DNA of 64,000 nt from Maylandia zebra (GCF_041146795.1 NC_135173.1:54686365-54750364); one strand, 5' to 3'; positions 36,536 to 51,500 are shown, counted from the first letter of the stretch. The notes: generated from the sequence alone by a model not told the origin. Program-made: numbers and translations.

Positions 36536-39500
36536 ATGAATAATAATACGCAGGTTAGTAAAACCATATTATTTTTATATTGACTGACTTTTAGATTAAT
36601 GTAAATAGTGATTTGATACATTACTTTTGATGATATCTAAAAATCTAGGTGTAAAATGTAACCTTAATTGTTAACTTCATAGATCTATAAATATCTGAAC
36701 AAGGAATGATGTCCATGCATAACAGACAGCCTATCAAAAAAACCAAAACAATTTTAAATGGTATTTTTAGCACCTTGTTGCAAAAACTCATCAGAATGCC
36801 AAAACTATTTAGCTAGCATGGTGTGAAGTGTGACCTCAAAGAAATTGAGGAAACTGGACCAGCTGAGCATAAAAGAAGATGTTGCAGGCCTAAAAACTAT
36901 CTACAGCAGAAAACAGCATTCATTAAGAAAGGGGGAATAAAATAAAGCAAAGACTTGACACAGGACCTGAGACATGCAGGTGGCCCTTCAGATGATCCAT
37001 CTACTGCTCACTGAAACTTAATCAGAAATAAAGAGTAAGAATCACCAATTCTTAAGGAAGAGAATACAGGAAGAAAAGCCGTAGCTATGCCAAACAATGC
37101 AAAAACTGGCCTGTGACATTGACATTTTTAGTTAGTTTAGTTTACAAAAACAAATAATGATATGCTGTCAGTCATGGATTGGCCTCCTCTGAACCCAGAC
37201 TTCAAGATCCTTGAAGCAGTGTGGGATCATCTTGATACAGAACAAAAAGCAGCCCACATCCAAAGAAAAGCTTTGATTGTTCTTCAAGAAGCCCGGAGAG
37301 CTATTCCTGAAGACAAAGACGTTACAAGAACGCTTGTCTAAGAGAACCGAGGCTGTGATCAAGGATAAAAGTGGTCATACCGAATACTGGCTTTCAAGCT
37401 CAATAAAATAACACAAACTATGATTTTGCCTTTATAATATATTTCAATTAATGTTTGCAAGTTTCAATTAATTGCTTAACCTATTTCCCATTTTCCATGC
37501 ACACATTTGCCACTGTACTATATGTGAAAGAAAAATTAAATTACTAAAACATATTTATAGATCTGGGAGAAAAACAACTCTAAAACTAGAGTTTGTTTAA
37601 TTATTTGAGCTCTGTTCATAGTGAATTACACATACCAACAAGGCTTAGACTCAGAAAACATGACTGAATTATGCAACAGTCCTCTGATCATTAAAGCTGT
37701 ACTTCACCTCAAATGATGACTTGTTAATCACTTCAGAGGAGTGTGAATAAGAGTTCTTTGTCAAACAGGTCTGATAGTTAACAGCAGTAAGTACATAATG
37801 ATAGGAAATTTACTATTGATAGTCATGCTTCCTGATGTGTGTCTACTCACGTGCACTTTAGATCTTTATGTTGTAATGCCCACATTGTGGAGTAATAAAC
37901 CAGTACTCTCAAACAGAGAAAAGCTCATTAGGAAATGTGCTTCTAAGTGGATGGTGCATAAAGAATTCCTTGAAGGAATTCAATCTGCTGCACATGCACT
38001 TTGTGCTTGAAACACACTACTATATTTATACTTCTCAAAAACATCCTTGTTAACACAAACCTTTAACAAGAACCTTGGCACTGCTTATATATCCAAGGAT
38101 TAAAGTGATGCACCAACATCTTCTGAGCTCTTATGTAACAGCTGGTAATTAAAGTCAATAGCACAAAATCTTCGACAATGTACATAAGATCATAGTTCTA
38201 AAATGATGTAAGATGTAGCCCTTTGAATTCTGATATCATTGTCTTTTCTTTTACACAAATCTGTGGCAGGATACTGCAGTGCTTCAGCACATTGAGAGGG
38301 AGGTACGCATGCGTGAAGGAGCTTGCAAGCTACTGGCAGCATGTTCCCAAAGAGAGCAGGCCCTGGAGGCCTCCAAGAGCCTCCTAACCTGCAATACCCG
38401 CATTCTGGCCTTGCTCAGCCAACTACAGAGGATGAGGAAAGTACAAATCCTACAAAGTGTGGGATGCAGGTCAGATAATTGAACTATATACTGAGGATGA
38501 TGTAAATATACACTTGTATCATAGAATAGAAACAAATCATGTTTCTGCAAAAATCCATGCCTCTAGCTAGCAATTAGAGTTCAGCTAAGCTGACTGTTTA
38601 AATGGACCCCAACCCCAAACCTAACCTTATTCTGTGTGGTTGATTGACATACTACGTGATTTACTGCAGGCCATCTGACGATCTGGTGCCATGTACAGGA
38701 AAAGTAGCACTTTCAGGTGTGTTTTAAAAGATTTCTAAAAGTACTTCAACTAGCCTTTTACATTTCTAACACCATGATGTGCACTCTCTAGACCTGCGAA
38801 TCCCCCTCATGTGGAAAGACTCAGAGTACTTCAAAAACAAAGGAGGTAAGTCAAAATGAAAAAGAGCATGTGATAGCATCTGGTGCATTTTTTGGTTTAC
38901 ACTATGTGCACTAAATCCCTATGTACTGGCTAAACACACAAAATATTCTTCATTCCCAATATATAACAAGTGTTTACCTAAAGTTCTTACTTTCAGAACT
39001 ACATCGCTGTGCCGTATTCTGCCTGATCCAGTGTGGCACAGAGATCCATGACACTGACCTGGTGATGGTAGACAGGACACTAACTGACATCTGTTTTGAA
39101 GACACTATAATATTGTGAGTCAAGTGTTTTTTATTTCAGTTTGAAAGCTAAGTTTCTGCTTTCTCATCCTCCTTAAAAACACATTCGCAAGCTTTTGTTG
39201 AAAAAAAAAAAGTAAATGCATTTTCTCTGTGTGAGCAGCAACGAGGTAAGTCCAGGGTTTCAGCTTCGCGTTGAGCTGTACAGCAGTTGCGTGGTCGATG
39301 AATTCTCCCCTGGGGCCATAGGATCCTGGAGAGTGAGCCGTCTGGGGGGCTCTTTGGGATGCTCCTCTGGGAAAAAGATCCGTGCTGCATTCGAGTCTGC
39401 AGCTGTTTGCGGATCCATTTCCAGTGGAGATGTAAGATCCGGAAGCGTGCCACCAACATTATCACCTGACCTGTTGGCACTGTGAGTATGACACTATAAG

Positions 39501-42500
39501 GAAACATTTTATGGTGTCGCTTGGAAAAAAAAAGCAACAACAAAAAAAAAGAATGATTGTGCAAAGTTCTTTCTTTCTCAAGGGGACCTAAGTACAACCT
39601 TTTGGCTCACACAACCCTGAGAATTGAGCATGTCCGGGAAGGTTTCAAAACGCACGATTTATCACTTTCAGCGACAGGTGAGTCTCCTGTCCTGTCATTT
39701 CCTCTCCTCTCTCCTCCTTAAAATCTAAATATACATAAATAATGAATCTTTTTAAAATTCCTAATCCTTTTAAATGTTTTGCCAGAGGATAATCCATTCT
39801 GGTTGCCTTTGTACGGAAGTATGTGTTGTTGCTTAGTTGCTCAGCCTCTGTGCATGATTCAGCCAGTGATAAGTGGCCAAATCAAAATCAAGGTGACAGA
39901 ATTTTTTTTTTTAATTGTTCAATATTGTTATTCATTTATCATTATTATTCACATTATGACTTTTCTCACTGCTCTTGCTCAGCTCAGCTCAGAAGAGGAC
40001 TGTAATTATTCTGAAACTGTCTATGGTGTCCTCAAGAGGCAAGCCCTTCTCTGTTATCAAAGTCAAGAAGGCCTGGAGTCTGAGGACAATCCCTTGCTTG
40101 AGATTCCAATCACAAAGGTTGGTTCTAAACAAGCAAAGTCTGATGAATAAAGGCAGTGATTCATTTAGCATTTTGCCAGTGTTGATTATAATTACACACC
40201 AAGGCCACTAGAGTGCACTGACGAATTATTTAGTGGAGAGGAAAAGTGTTGTAAGGGTGAGGAGACTGAAATATTTTGCACAGTTCAAAACAGCTTTTTT
40301 AAAATTATATAGATAGCTCTAATTAAAATCAGTCATGTATGTTCAAAGCTAGAGATAAAAAAAAAAAGATAGCATCTCCTTGAATCCCCTCTTATTTCTA
40401 CCCTTTTAAAACCAAAAATAATTTTCTGTTTCGGCAGGGAACAACACTGAGATTACGAGCTCTTTTTAAAAAGATGTTGGTGTATCAGAATCACCACTGT
40501 TGCAAGGATAGACTCACCACAAGACAGACTAGGTTCAACTGAAGAAAATCTGAACTGCAAACACTTGAGTATAGATTTTCTCTTTACGTGTGAGATTTTC
40601 AGGGAGCCTTGTTTTTGAGAAGCTCAATTTTAACATGTGATACAATTAAATGGTGACTTTGTGTTGTGGGTATGCTCAGAGCAGCATACCCACAACACGA
40701 AGCTTGGCAGCTTTTGCAGGTGAGCATCATGGAAACATACCATGGAATTTCTCTCTATTAGCTAACAATGACCATTCAGCCTTTTTAATGCAGTATGGAA
40801 TGCAGTGATGAGCAGTTTATTGCCTGTGATGAAGCCATTTAGGTAATACAAAAGGTATTTCAGTAGATCAGCTGTAGCGTTGAGGCTACCTGCAGTGTCT
40901 CAGCTTATTCTTTGTTTTTCCTCCCAGGATACCGTTGTCTGTATGTCTGACAGAGATCCTGCCAATTGCCAGAAAATATACATCAATACACAACGTCAAG
41001 GGGAGGACATAACTTATGTGCTTACCACATACACACTTGAAGACACACAGCACTGGAGGAAGGCCCTCTGTCAGCACATCTATAGCATGAGTGAGGCCTG
41101 AATGAACTCTTTGTTTCTTTTGCTTGTTTTTTTGTTTTTTTAAGTTCTTTGGGCTTTACAAGCACGGACAGTCAAATCCCTGGCATGACCTACCAGCAGA
41201 ACTTCTTACACAATCTTTACACAGAGTGACGCTGGATTTGCAAGGGAGACGTTACAGGGATGTTTGGTCTGTCCTGTTTTTACTTCAACGAAATTATGAG
41301 TACGTTTATACAAGAACAGGGTGTGCACCAAACTAAACCAACAAGTGTGAACACTCTTTGAACAAAGAAAGTTCACACTTCTGCCAAGCTTGCATAATCC
41401 CCCAAAATACGATATCAAACTTGCAGGATGATTGTAATGAAATGTTTTGGAGGTGTGCATGCACCAAAAAGCACATGTGCAGCACAGTTCACAAGCCCAT
41501 AGACATCTGAAACTGATCACACGATTTGTTGTTCTGTTGCAACTTTGGATTTTTTATGATGCTTTTTTGAAACATAAGGAGTTTAAAAACAAAAAAGACA
41601 GCATTTATATCTTCATTAAACAAAGAAGGTGCAACCGGTAGGTGAAATAACCTCATATCACAGTCTGTTTATTAGTATTCACGTGTATCTCGGCTGTAAG
41701 AACTTCTGGTTTCAATTGGATGTACGGAAAAAGTGACGATATGATTTCATTAACTTTTATCGTCTTTGGGCGGAGCCACGGTAGTTGTTTTCCCCACTTT
41801 TTTTTTCAGTCTGCATACATAAGATAGTTGATAGTTGCTTGCAGTATCGTGTTGAGGCCTGATTACTGAGAATGTTGTAGGTTTTCATGCCTAGTGCTAA
41901 GTTATAGCAGGGCTTTGCCAAAACGTAAAAGTATTATTCTAAGATGCACAATCTTGTTTTTGATAAGGTTCCAGGTGCACAAAAAGAAAATCAAATCAGA
42001 AAGTAGCAGCGTGGAAATCAAGTAACTCATAATTAGCTTCATTCTAACTTCATTCTTATTTTTGGGCGATGCTTTTTAGCTTTTATTTTGATAGGACAAT
42101 GGTGAGAAGGCAGGAAAGCTGGGAGAAAGACTAAATGGCTGCTTCAAGGCAAAGCCAGGCCTCTGCATTTAAGCTGGTGGTTAACTAACACATTACAAGG
42201 TTTGCTGTATCAGTGGGTGCAGATTCATACAGTAAATATGCAACACATACAGTATGCCACCTCCTCATATTTCTTTGCATGACTGAAAAAGAAAATACAG
42301 ATTAACATAGTTGCAGTCACACCTGTGTTTTAATACAATAGAGCTAGACAAACAAAGTGAAATTGAATCAAACTCAGTCTCCATTCTTATGAATGGGTGG
42401 AGGCTACATATCAGGTTTACAGTCAGGTCAATAAATATTGGGACATCGACACAATTCTAACATTTTGGGCTCTATACACCACCACAATGGATTTCAAATG

Positions 42501-45500
42501 AAACGAACAAGATGTGCTTTAACTGCGGATTGTCAGCTTTTATTTGAGGGTATTTACATCCAAATAAGGTGTAGGAATTACAACAGTTTGCATATGTGCC
42601 TCCCACTTGTTAAGGGACCAACAGTAATGGGACAATTGGCTTCTCAGCTGTTCCTTGGCCAGGTGTGTGTTATTCCCTCATTATCCCAATTACAATGAGC
42701 AGATAAAAGGTCCAGAGTTCATTTCAAGTGAGCTATTTGCTTTTGGAATCTGTTGCTGTCAACTGTCAAGATGAGATCCAAAGAGCTGTCACTATTAGTG
42801 AAGCAAGCCATGATTATGCTGAAAAAACAAAACAAACCCATCAGAAAGATAGCATAAACATTAGGAATGGCCAAAACAACTGTTTGGAACATTCTCAAAA
42901 AGAAGGAACGCACTGGTGAGCTCAGCAACACCAAAAGACCAGGAAACAACTGCAGTGGATGACCGAAGAATCCTTTCCCTGGTGAAGAAAACACCCTTCA
43001 CAACAGTTGGCCAGATCAAGAGCATTCTCCAGGAGGTAGGTGCAAGTGTGTCAACGTCAACGTCAACAATCAAGAGAAGACTCCACCATTGTGAATACGG
43101 AGGGTTCACCACACGATGTAAACCTTTGGTGAGCCCCAAAAACAGGAAGGCTAGATTAGAGTTTGCCAAACGACATCTAAAAAAGTCTTCGCAGTTCTGG
43201 AACAACATCCTATGGACAGATGAGACCAAGATCAACTTGTACCAGAGTGATGGGAAGACAAGAGTATGGAGAACGAAAGGAACTGCTCACGATCCTAAGC
43301 ATACCACCTCATCAGTGAAGCATGGTGGTGTAAGTGTCATGGCATGGGCGTGTATGGCTGCCAGTAGAACTGGTTCTTTTGTATTTATAGATGATGTGAC
43401 TGTTGACAAAAGCAGCACGATGAATTCTGAAGTGTTTCAGGCAATAAAATCTGCTCATATTCAGCCAAATGCTTCAGAACTCATTGTACGGCGCTTCACA
43501 GTGCAGATGGACAATGACTTAAAGCATACTGCAAAAGCAACCAACGTTTTTGAAGAAAAAGAAGTGGACTGTTTTGTAATGGCCAAGTCAATTGCCTGAC
43601 CTGAATCCGATTGAGCATCCATTTCACTTGCTGAAGACAAAACTGAAGGGAAAATGCCTCAAGAACAAGCAGGAACAGAAGACGGTTGCAGTAGAGACCT
43701 GGCAGAGATCACCAGGGATGAAACGCAGTGTCTGGTGATGCCTATGTGTTCCAGACTTCAGGCTTTAATTGACTGCAAAGGATTTGCAACCAAGTATTAA
43801 AAAGTGAAAGTTTGATTTATGGTTCATATTTTGTCCCATTACTTTTGGTCCCTTAACAAGTGGGAGGCACATATGCAAACTGTTGTAATTCCTACACCTT
43901 ATTTGGATGTAAATACCCTCAAATAAAAGCTGACAGTCTGCAGTTAAAGCACATCTTGTTCGTTTCATTTGAAATCCATTGTGGTGGTGTATAGAGCCAA
44001 AAATGTTAGAATTGTGTCGATGTCCCAATATTTATGGACCCGACTGTACATAGCATTATTCTATATAACATGCTGATATCTGCTACCTACCTGCATTTAT
44101 TAATGCTGTTCATAGAATCAGATATATTTGCGTGACATTTTTTGTACTTTGTGTTATGGAGAAAAAATCTCTCTTATGTTGAACTGAAATCTGATAAGGT
44201 GTTTCAGTTTGTTTCTTATCTGGAAAAAAAGGGAAAAAATGCAATAACATATTTATCTATACATGGGGACGAGTGTAAGGGTTATCTACTGCATCAACAT
44301 ATCGTTCCACCTGTATCCACAATGCTGCAAGTGACATTATAGAAAGTCAAGAGACCAGCTGACGTGTATTTGTAATATTGTACATCGTGAGATGTTTAAC
44401 GCTTTACGCTGGTATTTCCCAAACGGGTGCCCACGGTGAATCGGGATAGATTTTACACCAAATGCCCTTCTTGACATAACCCTCTGATTTATCTTGTCTC
44501 TCTTCCTGGTGTCAAACTGAAAGGGTTTTGTTCACGTGCAAAGTGAGTGCGCTATCTGAGTTTATAGACACCGTTTGGTATGTGACTCTTCACACATCAG
44601 TAGACAGAGGAAGCATCAAACAGTTCACATACTTTGTTGTATTATTTCATTTTAGACTGCCATCAGTGTACACTCAATAACCTATATTTAAACTTAAAAG
44701 ACAACTAAATTCTTCTGCATATAATTAGAAGCCAAAACAGAGATGCAACATTGAACTCCACACGCGATCAGGTGATTTTCCATGAGATGTGTCTAGGGCT
44801 TAATTGGATTAAATGACGAGGCCTGGAGTCACCCGGGTTCTTTCTAGAGGTGTCCATGTGGCCTTGTTCACAGATTAACCAAGCAGGGAGGGTCATCAGC
44901 ACATTTATTTGACTAATCCCACATACACAGGGAGAGTCCTGTCTGTCTTTCTTTGGAAAGGTCATTCATGTAGAAATCATGATCATTAAAAAAGGTGTGT
45001 TTCTAAATAAAAATACATTCTGCATACCTCAGGGCTATTACTGTTAATCTTCATTGTAATCTTCTTTTAATAAGGCAACTGCAGAACATGTTGCTGCAAT
45101 GATATTGTGAGTAGGAGAATGTGACATTACGTCACTTGTTGATGTGAACAAGGGAGTTCTTGTTTGTCAGTGATCTGTCAGTGTGGATTTATTTATAAAT
45201 TTTATCGAGTTTTGAAAGAAAGTATTCAGAGAACCATCATGTGGGCTGCAACGTGCAAAAAAAAGATGCAATGACAGAGCACCTTGTACATCTAATATGT
45301 AATTGTGATTAAATTACATATTATTATGTTAAACAATCATGAACATAATAAATAATGTTAAATAGGGAAAATAAGCATAAGCTTATTTAATTCGAATTGC
45401 ACACAGACAGTGTGCACACAAGCCAAATCTGAGTGCAACACCGTCATGAAAAAAAGGCCTCTTTGTCTAGATAAGCTTGATTGATGATGCCTTGCAGTTT

Positions 45501-48500
45501 TAAGAGTTTTTGTTTTTTTAGTGGCTTCAGTCTGCGCTGCCTCTTGTCCAGCAGGTAAATCAAGACCGTGTCATCAGATGAGAATGTCTTTCAATGCTCA
45601 AGAATACTGAAATTACTGTACAATGTAAATCTGGTTTAATATTGGTCAATACTGAAATATTGCTTTTTAGCCAATGCAAACAATTATACTACTGATATGC
45701 TTTTAAACACCCATTCAGGGCAATAACAAACATGCTTGCCAGCTAATTTCAAAATAATTTGACAAGATAATTGCTGATGTCAATTTTGGATTGAATTCTT
45801 TTCTATTCATCTGCTACATAATTGTATAATATTTGTATTATTATTTTTGCAGGCCATTGGAAACAGTGCTGTGACAACCTCATGAAGATACAAATGCCGA
45901 GCTCCAGGAAATCAGTAATGACGAAGCAGGGATCTCTATACCATGAAATAGGTAGAGTAACATGCGCAATGACTGAGTGATGCCAGCTTATGCCACAGCC
46001 CCAGAGATGGTGTTCAACTAAAATCTTAAACTATCTTACCAGTCATTTGGTTTGCCTGACTTGGCCAAGGACAGTCTCATTCTCAAGTGTTTCACTTCCT
46101 GGTTAAACAACAACAACAAAAAAGTAACTGATTTTAATTTCTACATCTGACAGCTTTAATTTTTTATCATTGGATGTTTATTTTAAATTGACTTTAAAAC
46201 AACCCGAAGAGGAGACATGGGCGCATCCTCCCGCAGGCCCACCACCCGCAGGAGGCGCCATAGGGGTCGGGTGCATTGTGTGCCGGGTGGCGGCCAGGAG
46301 CGGAGGCCCTGGCGGACTGACCCCCGGCTGCCAAGACTGGCAATAGGGACATCGAATGTCACCTCTCTGGTGGGGAAGGAGCCTGAGTTAGTGCGTGAGG
46401 TTGAGAGGTACCGGCTAGATATAGTCGGGCTCACCTCTACGCATGGCTTGGGCTCTGGAATCAGTCTCCTGGAGAGGGGCTGGACTCTGTTTCAGTCTGG
46501 AGTTGCCCCTGGTGAGAGGCGGCGGGCTGGGGTGGGTATTCTAATATCCCCTCGGCTTGCTGCCGGTACGTTGGGGTTTTTCTCGGTGGATGAGAGGGTT
46601 TGTTCCCTGCGCCTTAGGGTCGGGGAACGGGTCCCGACAGTCATCTGCGCTTATGCGCTGAGTGGCAGTTCGGAGTACCCAGCCTTCTTAGAGTCCCGGG
46701 GGGGGGGCGGGGGGGGGGGGGTGCTGGAAGGTGCTCCACCTGGAGACTCTGTTGTCCTGCTGGGAGACTTCAATGCTCACGTGGGTAACGACAGCGAGAC
46801 CTGGAGGGGCGTGATTGGGAGGAACGGCCTCCCTGATCTGAACCTGAGCGGTGCTTTGTTATTGGACTTCTGTGCTAATCACAGTTTGGCCATAACGAAC
46901 ACCCTGTTCGAACATAAGCGTGTCCATAAGTGCACGTGGCACCAGGACGCTCTAGGCCGTAGGTCGATGAACGATTTTGTAATCGTATCACCAGACCTGC
47001 GACCATATGTTCTGGACACTCGGGTAAAGAGAGGGGTTGAGCTGTCAACTGATCACCACCTGGTGGTGAGTTGGATCAGGTGGCGGGGGAGGACGCTGGA
47101 CAGACCTGGTGCACCTAAACACGTAGTGAGGGTGTGCTGGGAACGTCTAGCAGACGCCCCAGTCCGCGACAACTTCGGCAGAGCTTCAACAGCATTCCGA
47201 GGGAGACTGGGGACATTGAGTCCGAATGGACCATGTTCAGCATCTCCATTGCCGAAGTTGCTGCATTGAGCTGCGGCCGCAAGGTGGTTGGTGCCTGCCG
47301 TGGTGGTAATCCCCGAACCAAATGGTGGACACCAGAGGTGAAGGGAGCCACCAGGATGAAGAAGGAGCCCTATCGGGCTTGGTTAGCCTGTGGGACTCCG
47401 GAGGCAGCCGACAGGTATCGACAGGCCAAGCGGAATGCGGCTTGGGCAGTGGCTGAAGCAAAAACTCGGGTGTGGGAGGAGTTCGGAGAGGCCATGGAAA
47501 AAGACTTTCGGACTGCCTCGAAGAGATTCTGGCAAACCGTCAGGCGTCTCAGGAGGGGAAAGCGGTGCTCTACCTGCACTGTGTATAGTGCTGGCGGAGC
47601 GCTGCTGACGTCGACTGAGAAAATTGTCAGGCGGTGGAAGGAATACTTCGAGGACCTCCTTAATCCCACTGACACGTCTTCTGAGGAGGAAGCAGAGTCT
47701 GGGGATGAGGGGAATGACCTGCCAATTTCTGGGGGTGAGGTCACTGAGGCAGTTAAACAACTCCTTGGTGGCAGAGCCCCTGGTGTTGATGAGGTCCGCC
47801 TGAGTTCCTGAAGGCTCTGGACGTTGTAGGGCTGTCCTGGTTGACATGCCTCTGCAATGTTGCGTGGAGATCAAGGGCAGTACCTGTGGACTGGCAGACC
47901 GGGGTGGTGGTCCCCATCTTTAAGAAGGGGGACCGGAGGGTGTGTTCCAACTACAGGGGGATCACACTCTTCAGCCTCCCTGGGAAAGTCTATGCCAGGG
48001 TTCTGGAAAGGAGAGTTCGTCCGCTAGACGAACCTCGGATACAGGAGGAACAATGCGGTTTTCGTCCTGGTCGCGGAACACTGGACCAGCTCTTTATCCT
48101 CTCGAGGATACTTGAGGGTGCATGGGAGTTTGCCTAACCAGTCTACATGTGTTTTGTGGACTTGGAGAAGGCATTCGACCGTGTCCCTCGGGTTGTCCTG
48201 TGGGAGGTGTTGCGGGAGTATGGGGTGTCTGGCCCATTGCTACGGGCCATTCGATCGCTATACAACCATTGCAAGAGCTTGGTTCGCATTGCCAGCAATA
48301 CAGCAATAGGTCGGACTTGTTCCCGGTGGGTGATGGTCTCCGCCAGGGCTGCCCTTTCTCTCCAGTTCTGTTCATAATTTTTATGGACAGGATTTCTAGG
48401 CGCAGCCAAGTGGCGGAGGGCTTTCGCTTTGGTGGCCTCAGAATCTCATCTCTGATTTTTGCGGATGATGTGGTTCTGTTGGCTTCATCGGGTGAGGGCC

Positions 48501-51500
48501 TCCAGCTCGGACTGGAACGGTTCGCAGCCGAGTGTGAAGCAGCGGGAATGAGGATCAGCACCTCCAAATCTGAGGCCATGGTTCTCAGCCGGAAAAGGGT
48601 GGAGTGCCCACTCCGGGTCGGGGATGAGTTCCTGCCCCAAGTGGAGGAGTTCAAGTATCTCTGGGTCTTGTTCGCGAGTGATGGGAGAAGGGAGCCGGAG
48701 ATCGACAGACGGATTGGGGCTGCAGCTGCAGTATTGCGGACGCTGCACCGGTCCGTTGTGGAGAAGAGGGAGCTGAGTGTAAAAGCGAAGCTCTCAACTT
48801 ACCGGTCGATCTACGTCCCTACCCTCACCTATGGCCACGAGCTGTGGGTAGTGACCGAAAGAACGAGATCGCAGATACAAGCGGCAGAAATGAGCTTCCT
48901 CCAAAGGGTGGCTGGCCTCTCCCTTAGAGATAGGGTGAGAAGTTCGGCCATCCGGGAGGGGCTCAGAGTAGAGCCGCTGCTGCTCCACATCGAAAGGAGC
49001 CAGCTGAGGTGGTTCGGGAATCTGACAAGGATGCCCCCTGGGCGCCTCCTGGGTGAGGTGTTCCAGGCATGTCCCACCGGGAGGAGGCCCCGGGGCAGAC
49101 CCAGGACACGTTGGAGAGATTATATCTCTTGACTGGCCTGGGAACGCCTGGGTGTTCCCCCGGATAAGCTGGAGGAGGTGGCTGGGGAGAGGGAGGTCTG
49201 GGCCTCTTTGCTTAGGCTGCTGCCCCCGCAACCCAGGCTCGGATAAAGCGGATGAAGATGGATGGATGGATGGATGGATGGATGGATGGACTTTAAAACA
49301 GACTTTTTCACTTTGACTTAATATCAAAAACAGATTGAAGCTACATTTACTGAATCTGTTTGACCACATGGCATAAGAGGAATTTAGCAGTAGCCTGATC
49401 TGGTATTACCTGGTTGCACATCCTCAGATGCTGAACTCCATAAGCATTTAGACTTATATTTCTACACCCTGATGTATGAATTAAGTATGCACTGTTCCTT
49501 ACCAGTGTTTGGTTTGTTGCCAACTTACAGGTGAAATATTTGTCTCTAATATCGCTAGCGTTGATATTTTTGTTGCGACTGGCTAGAGTTGAGGATCCAC
49601 TCCAATCTGATCTATTTCTGACTTTGGTTCGCTACTATTTGTGAAGAGCATATTCAGAGGGTTGTTTGAGGTTAAAAAACAATGATGTTGCATAAGAGTG
49701 ATGCAAAACAAATAAGCTTAGTAGCTCAGCCCAAGCCAAATGCCACTGGCATATAACACCTACACTATATTGTCAAAAGTATTCACTTGTCTGTCATTAC
49801 ACGCATATGAATATGATTCTTAATCCATAGGGTTTATTATAATATCAGTCCACCCTTTTCCAGCTATAACCTTTCTTTGTGCACTGGTGCGCAGTCATGT
49901 TGGAACAAGAAGGAGCCATCCCCAAACTGCTCCCATAAAGTTGGGAGCATGAAGTTTTCCAAATGTCTTGGTATGGTGAAGCATTAAAAGTTCCTTTCTC
50001 TAACTGATGTAATGGTGGCAAAGAGAGAAAGTGACGTAAGATTTGCGCATGCGTGGTACCCTATTGGTACCACGCAATCTATGGAGTCCCTTGTGGGGCT
50101 CCATAGATTTGTGGTAATTTTAAAAAGTTTACATTTCTTAGGCTTTCTTGTCTGAAGTCATTTAAAAAACCAGCGGCCAACAGCGCTGTACACAACAGTA
50201 GACTGGTGGGTAATAAGCAGTGTTGGGCAAGTTACTTTGAAAAAGTAATTTATTATAGTTACTAGTTACTTCTTCAAAAAAAGTAACTGAGTTAGTAACT
50301 GAGTTACTAGATTCTAAAAGTAATTAATTACTAGAAAAGTAACTATTGCGTTACTTAAAAAAAAAGTTTAACCCTCTGGGGTCCAGGGTATAATTGTCCA
50401 TTTTTGATTACTTTTGATTTTCCCGCTACATTTCACCTTTAAGTGCGCCCCAGGGCAGCTGTGGCTACAATGTAGCTTGCCATCATCAGTGTGTGAATGG
50501 GTGAATGACTGAATATAGTGTAAAGCGCTTTGGGGTCCTCCGGGTACCCCTGCCCCCAGAGGGGCAAACCGTACCCGGATCCAGGAGATGCAACCCTTCT
50601 CTCTGGGGTGGAGGAAAGCAGACCACCTCCTTATCTGCAGTAGCAGGGAGGCCCCGCCCACTCATATGTAGTGTTGCTGCGTGTTGTTGTAAAGTGCATT
50701 TAAAACAAAGGGAGGGCATGGTGCTTCTTGCCAGAGAGCAGCACGGCTCTTCCCGAAAACCCTGACACACACAACAAAACTATTGACTATACTACACACT
50801 AACTACACAAGATTTGCACTAAACGTTGCAAATCTCTCACTTCTCAAAACACCGCTGTCACTCCTAAAACTTCCCCTCTTCTTAAACAACTAAATGCTGT
50901 GAGCTGTCGGCTTTCAGACCCGACGGCGTGTGTCCGCGTCCATTTCACTTGAAGGCACATAGGGTGAGAAAGCTGACATCTCACTGATTCTGATGCGTCG
51001 GCGGGTCCGCGCTTTGTGTCTACCTCTTTTTGCAGAATCCATTTACCTGTTCTGTTTTGCTGTTTTAGCTGTTTGATGGTGTTTGAAATAGTTTTCTGAG
51101 CTTTAACCTGAGATTCTTCTGTTTATGGCAAAATACATGTATATTTAAAAATCGATGCAGGATTTTAATGAATCAATATCGCTTTATTAAAGCTAAAATC
51201 AATTTTAATCAATAAATAGATTATTGAAACCCACTCCTAGTAGCAATGTCTCTGTGAATGGTACTCATGGCCATTGATCAATGGTCTTTGATCAATGGAC
51301 TTCGATCAGTAGTTGTTAATCAATGGTCATAGGAATTTGCATCAAGGAACTGACCTCCCAGCACATTGTTCATTCGGTGGTGCTAGTTTCAGTCATTGTG
51401 CAATGTACTCTTTATAAGGTTGGTCACTTGGATGAGTGACAATACGTTTCTCCCACTGAAAACACTTTCTCCAGATGAACTAATCAACCTTTTGGGATTT

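Noticed and set aside
40438-40545. Extra rtkn exon after a good acceptor (TTTCGGCAG)
   Set aside because: The exon at 40928 aligns directly after 40117 in the rhotekin PH region and in phase; no donor follows the 40438 segment.
51270-51325. Repeated TTGATCAATGG words as a possible regulatory array
   Set aside because: Only a few imperfect copies, within repeat-rich intron sequence; too weak to call an array.
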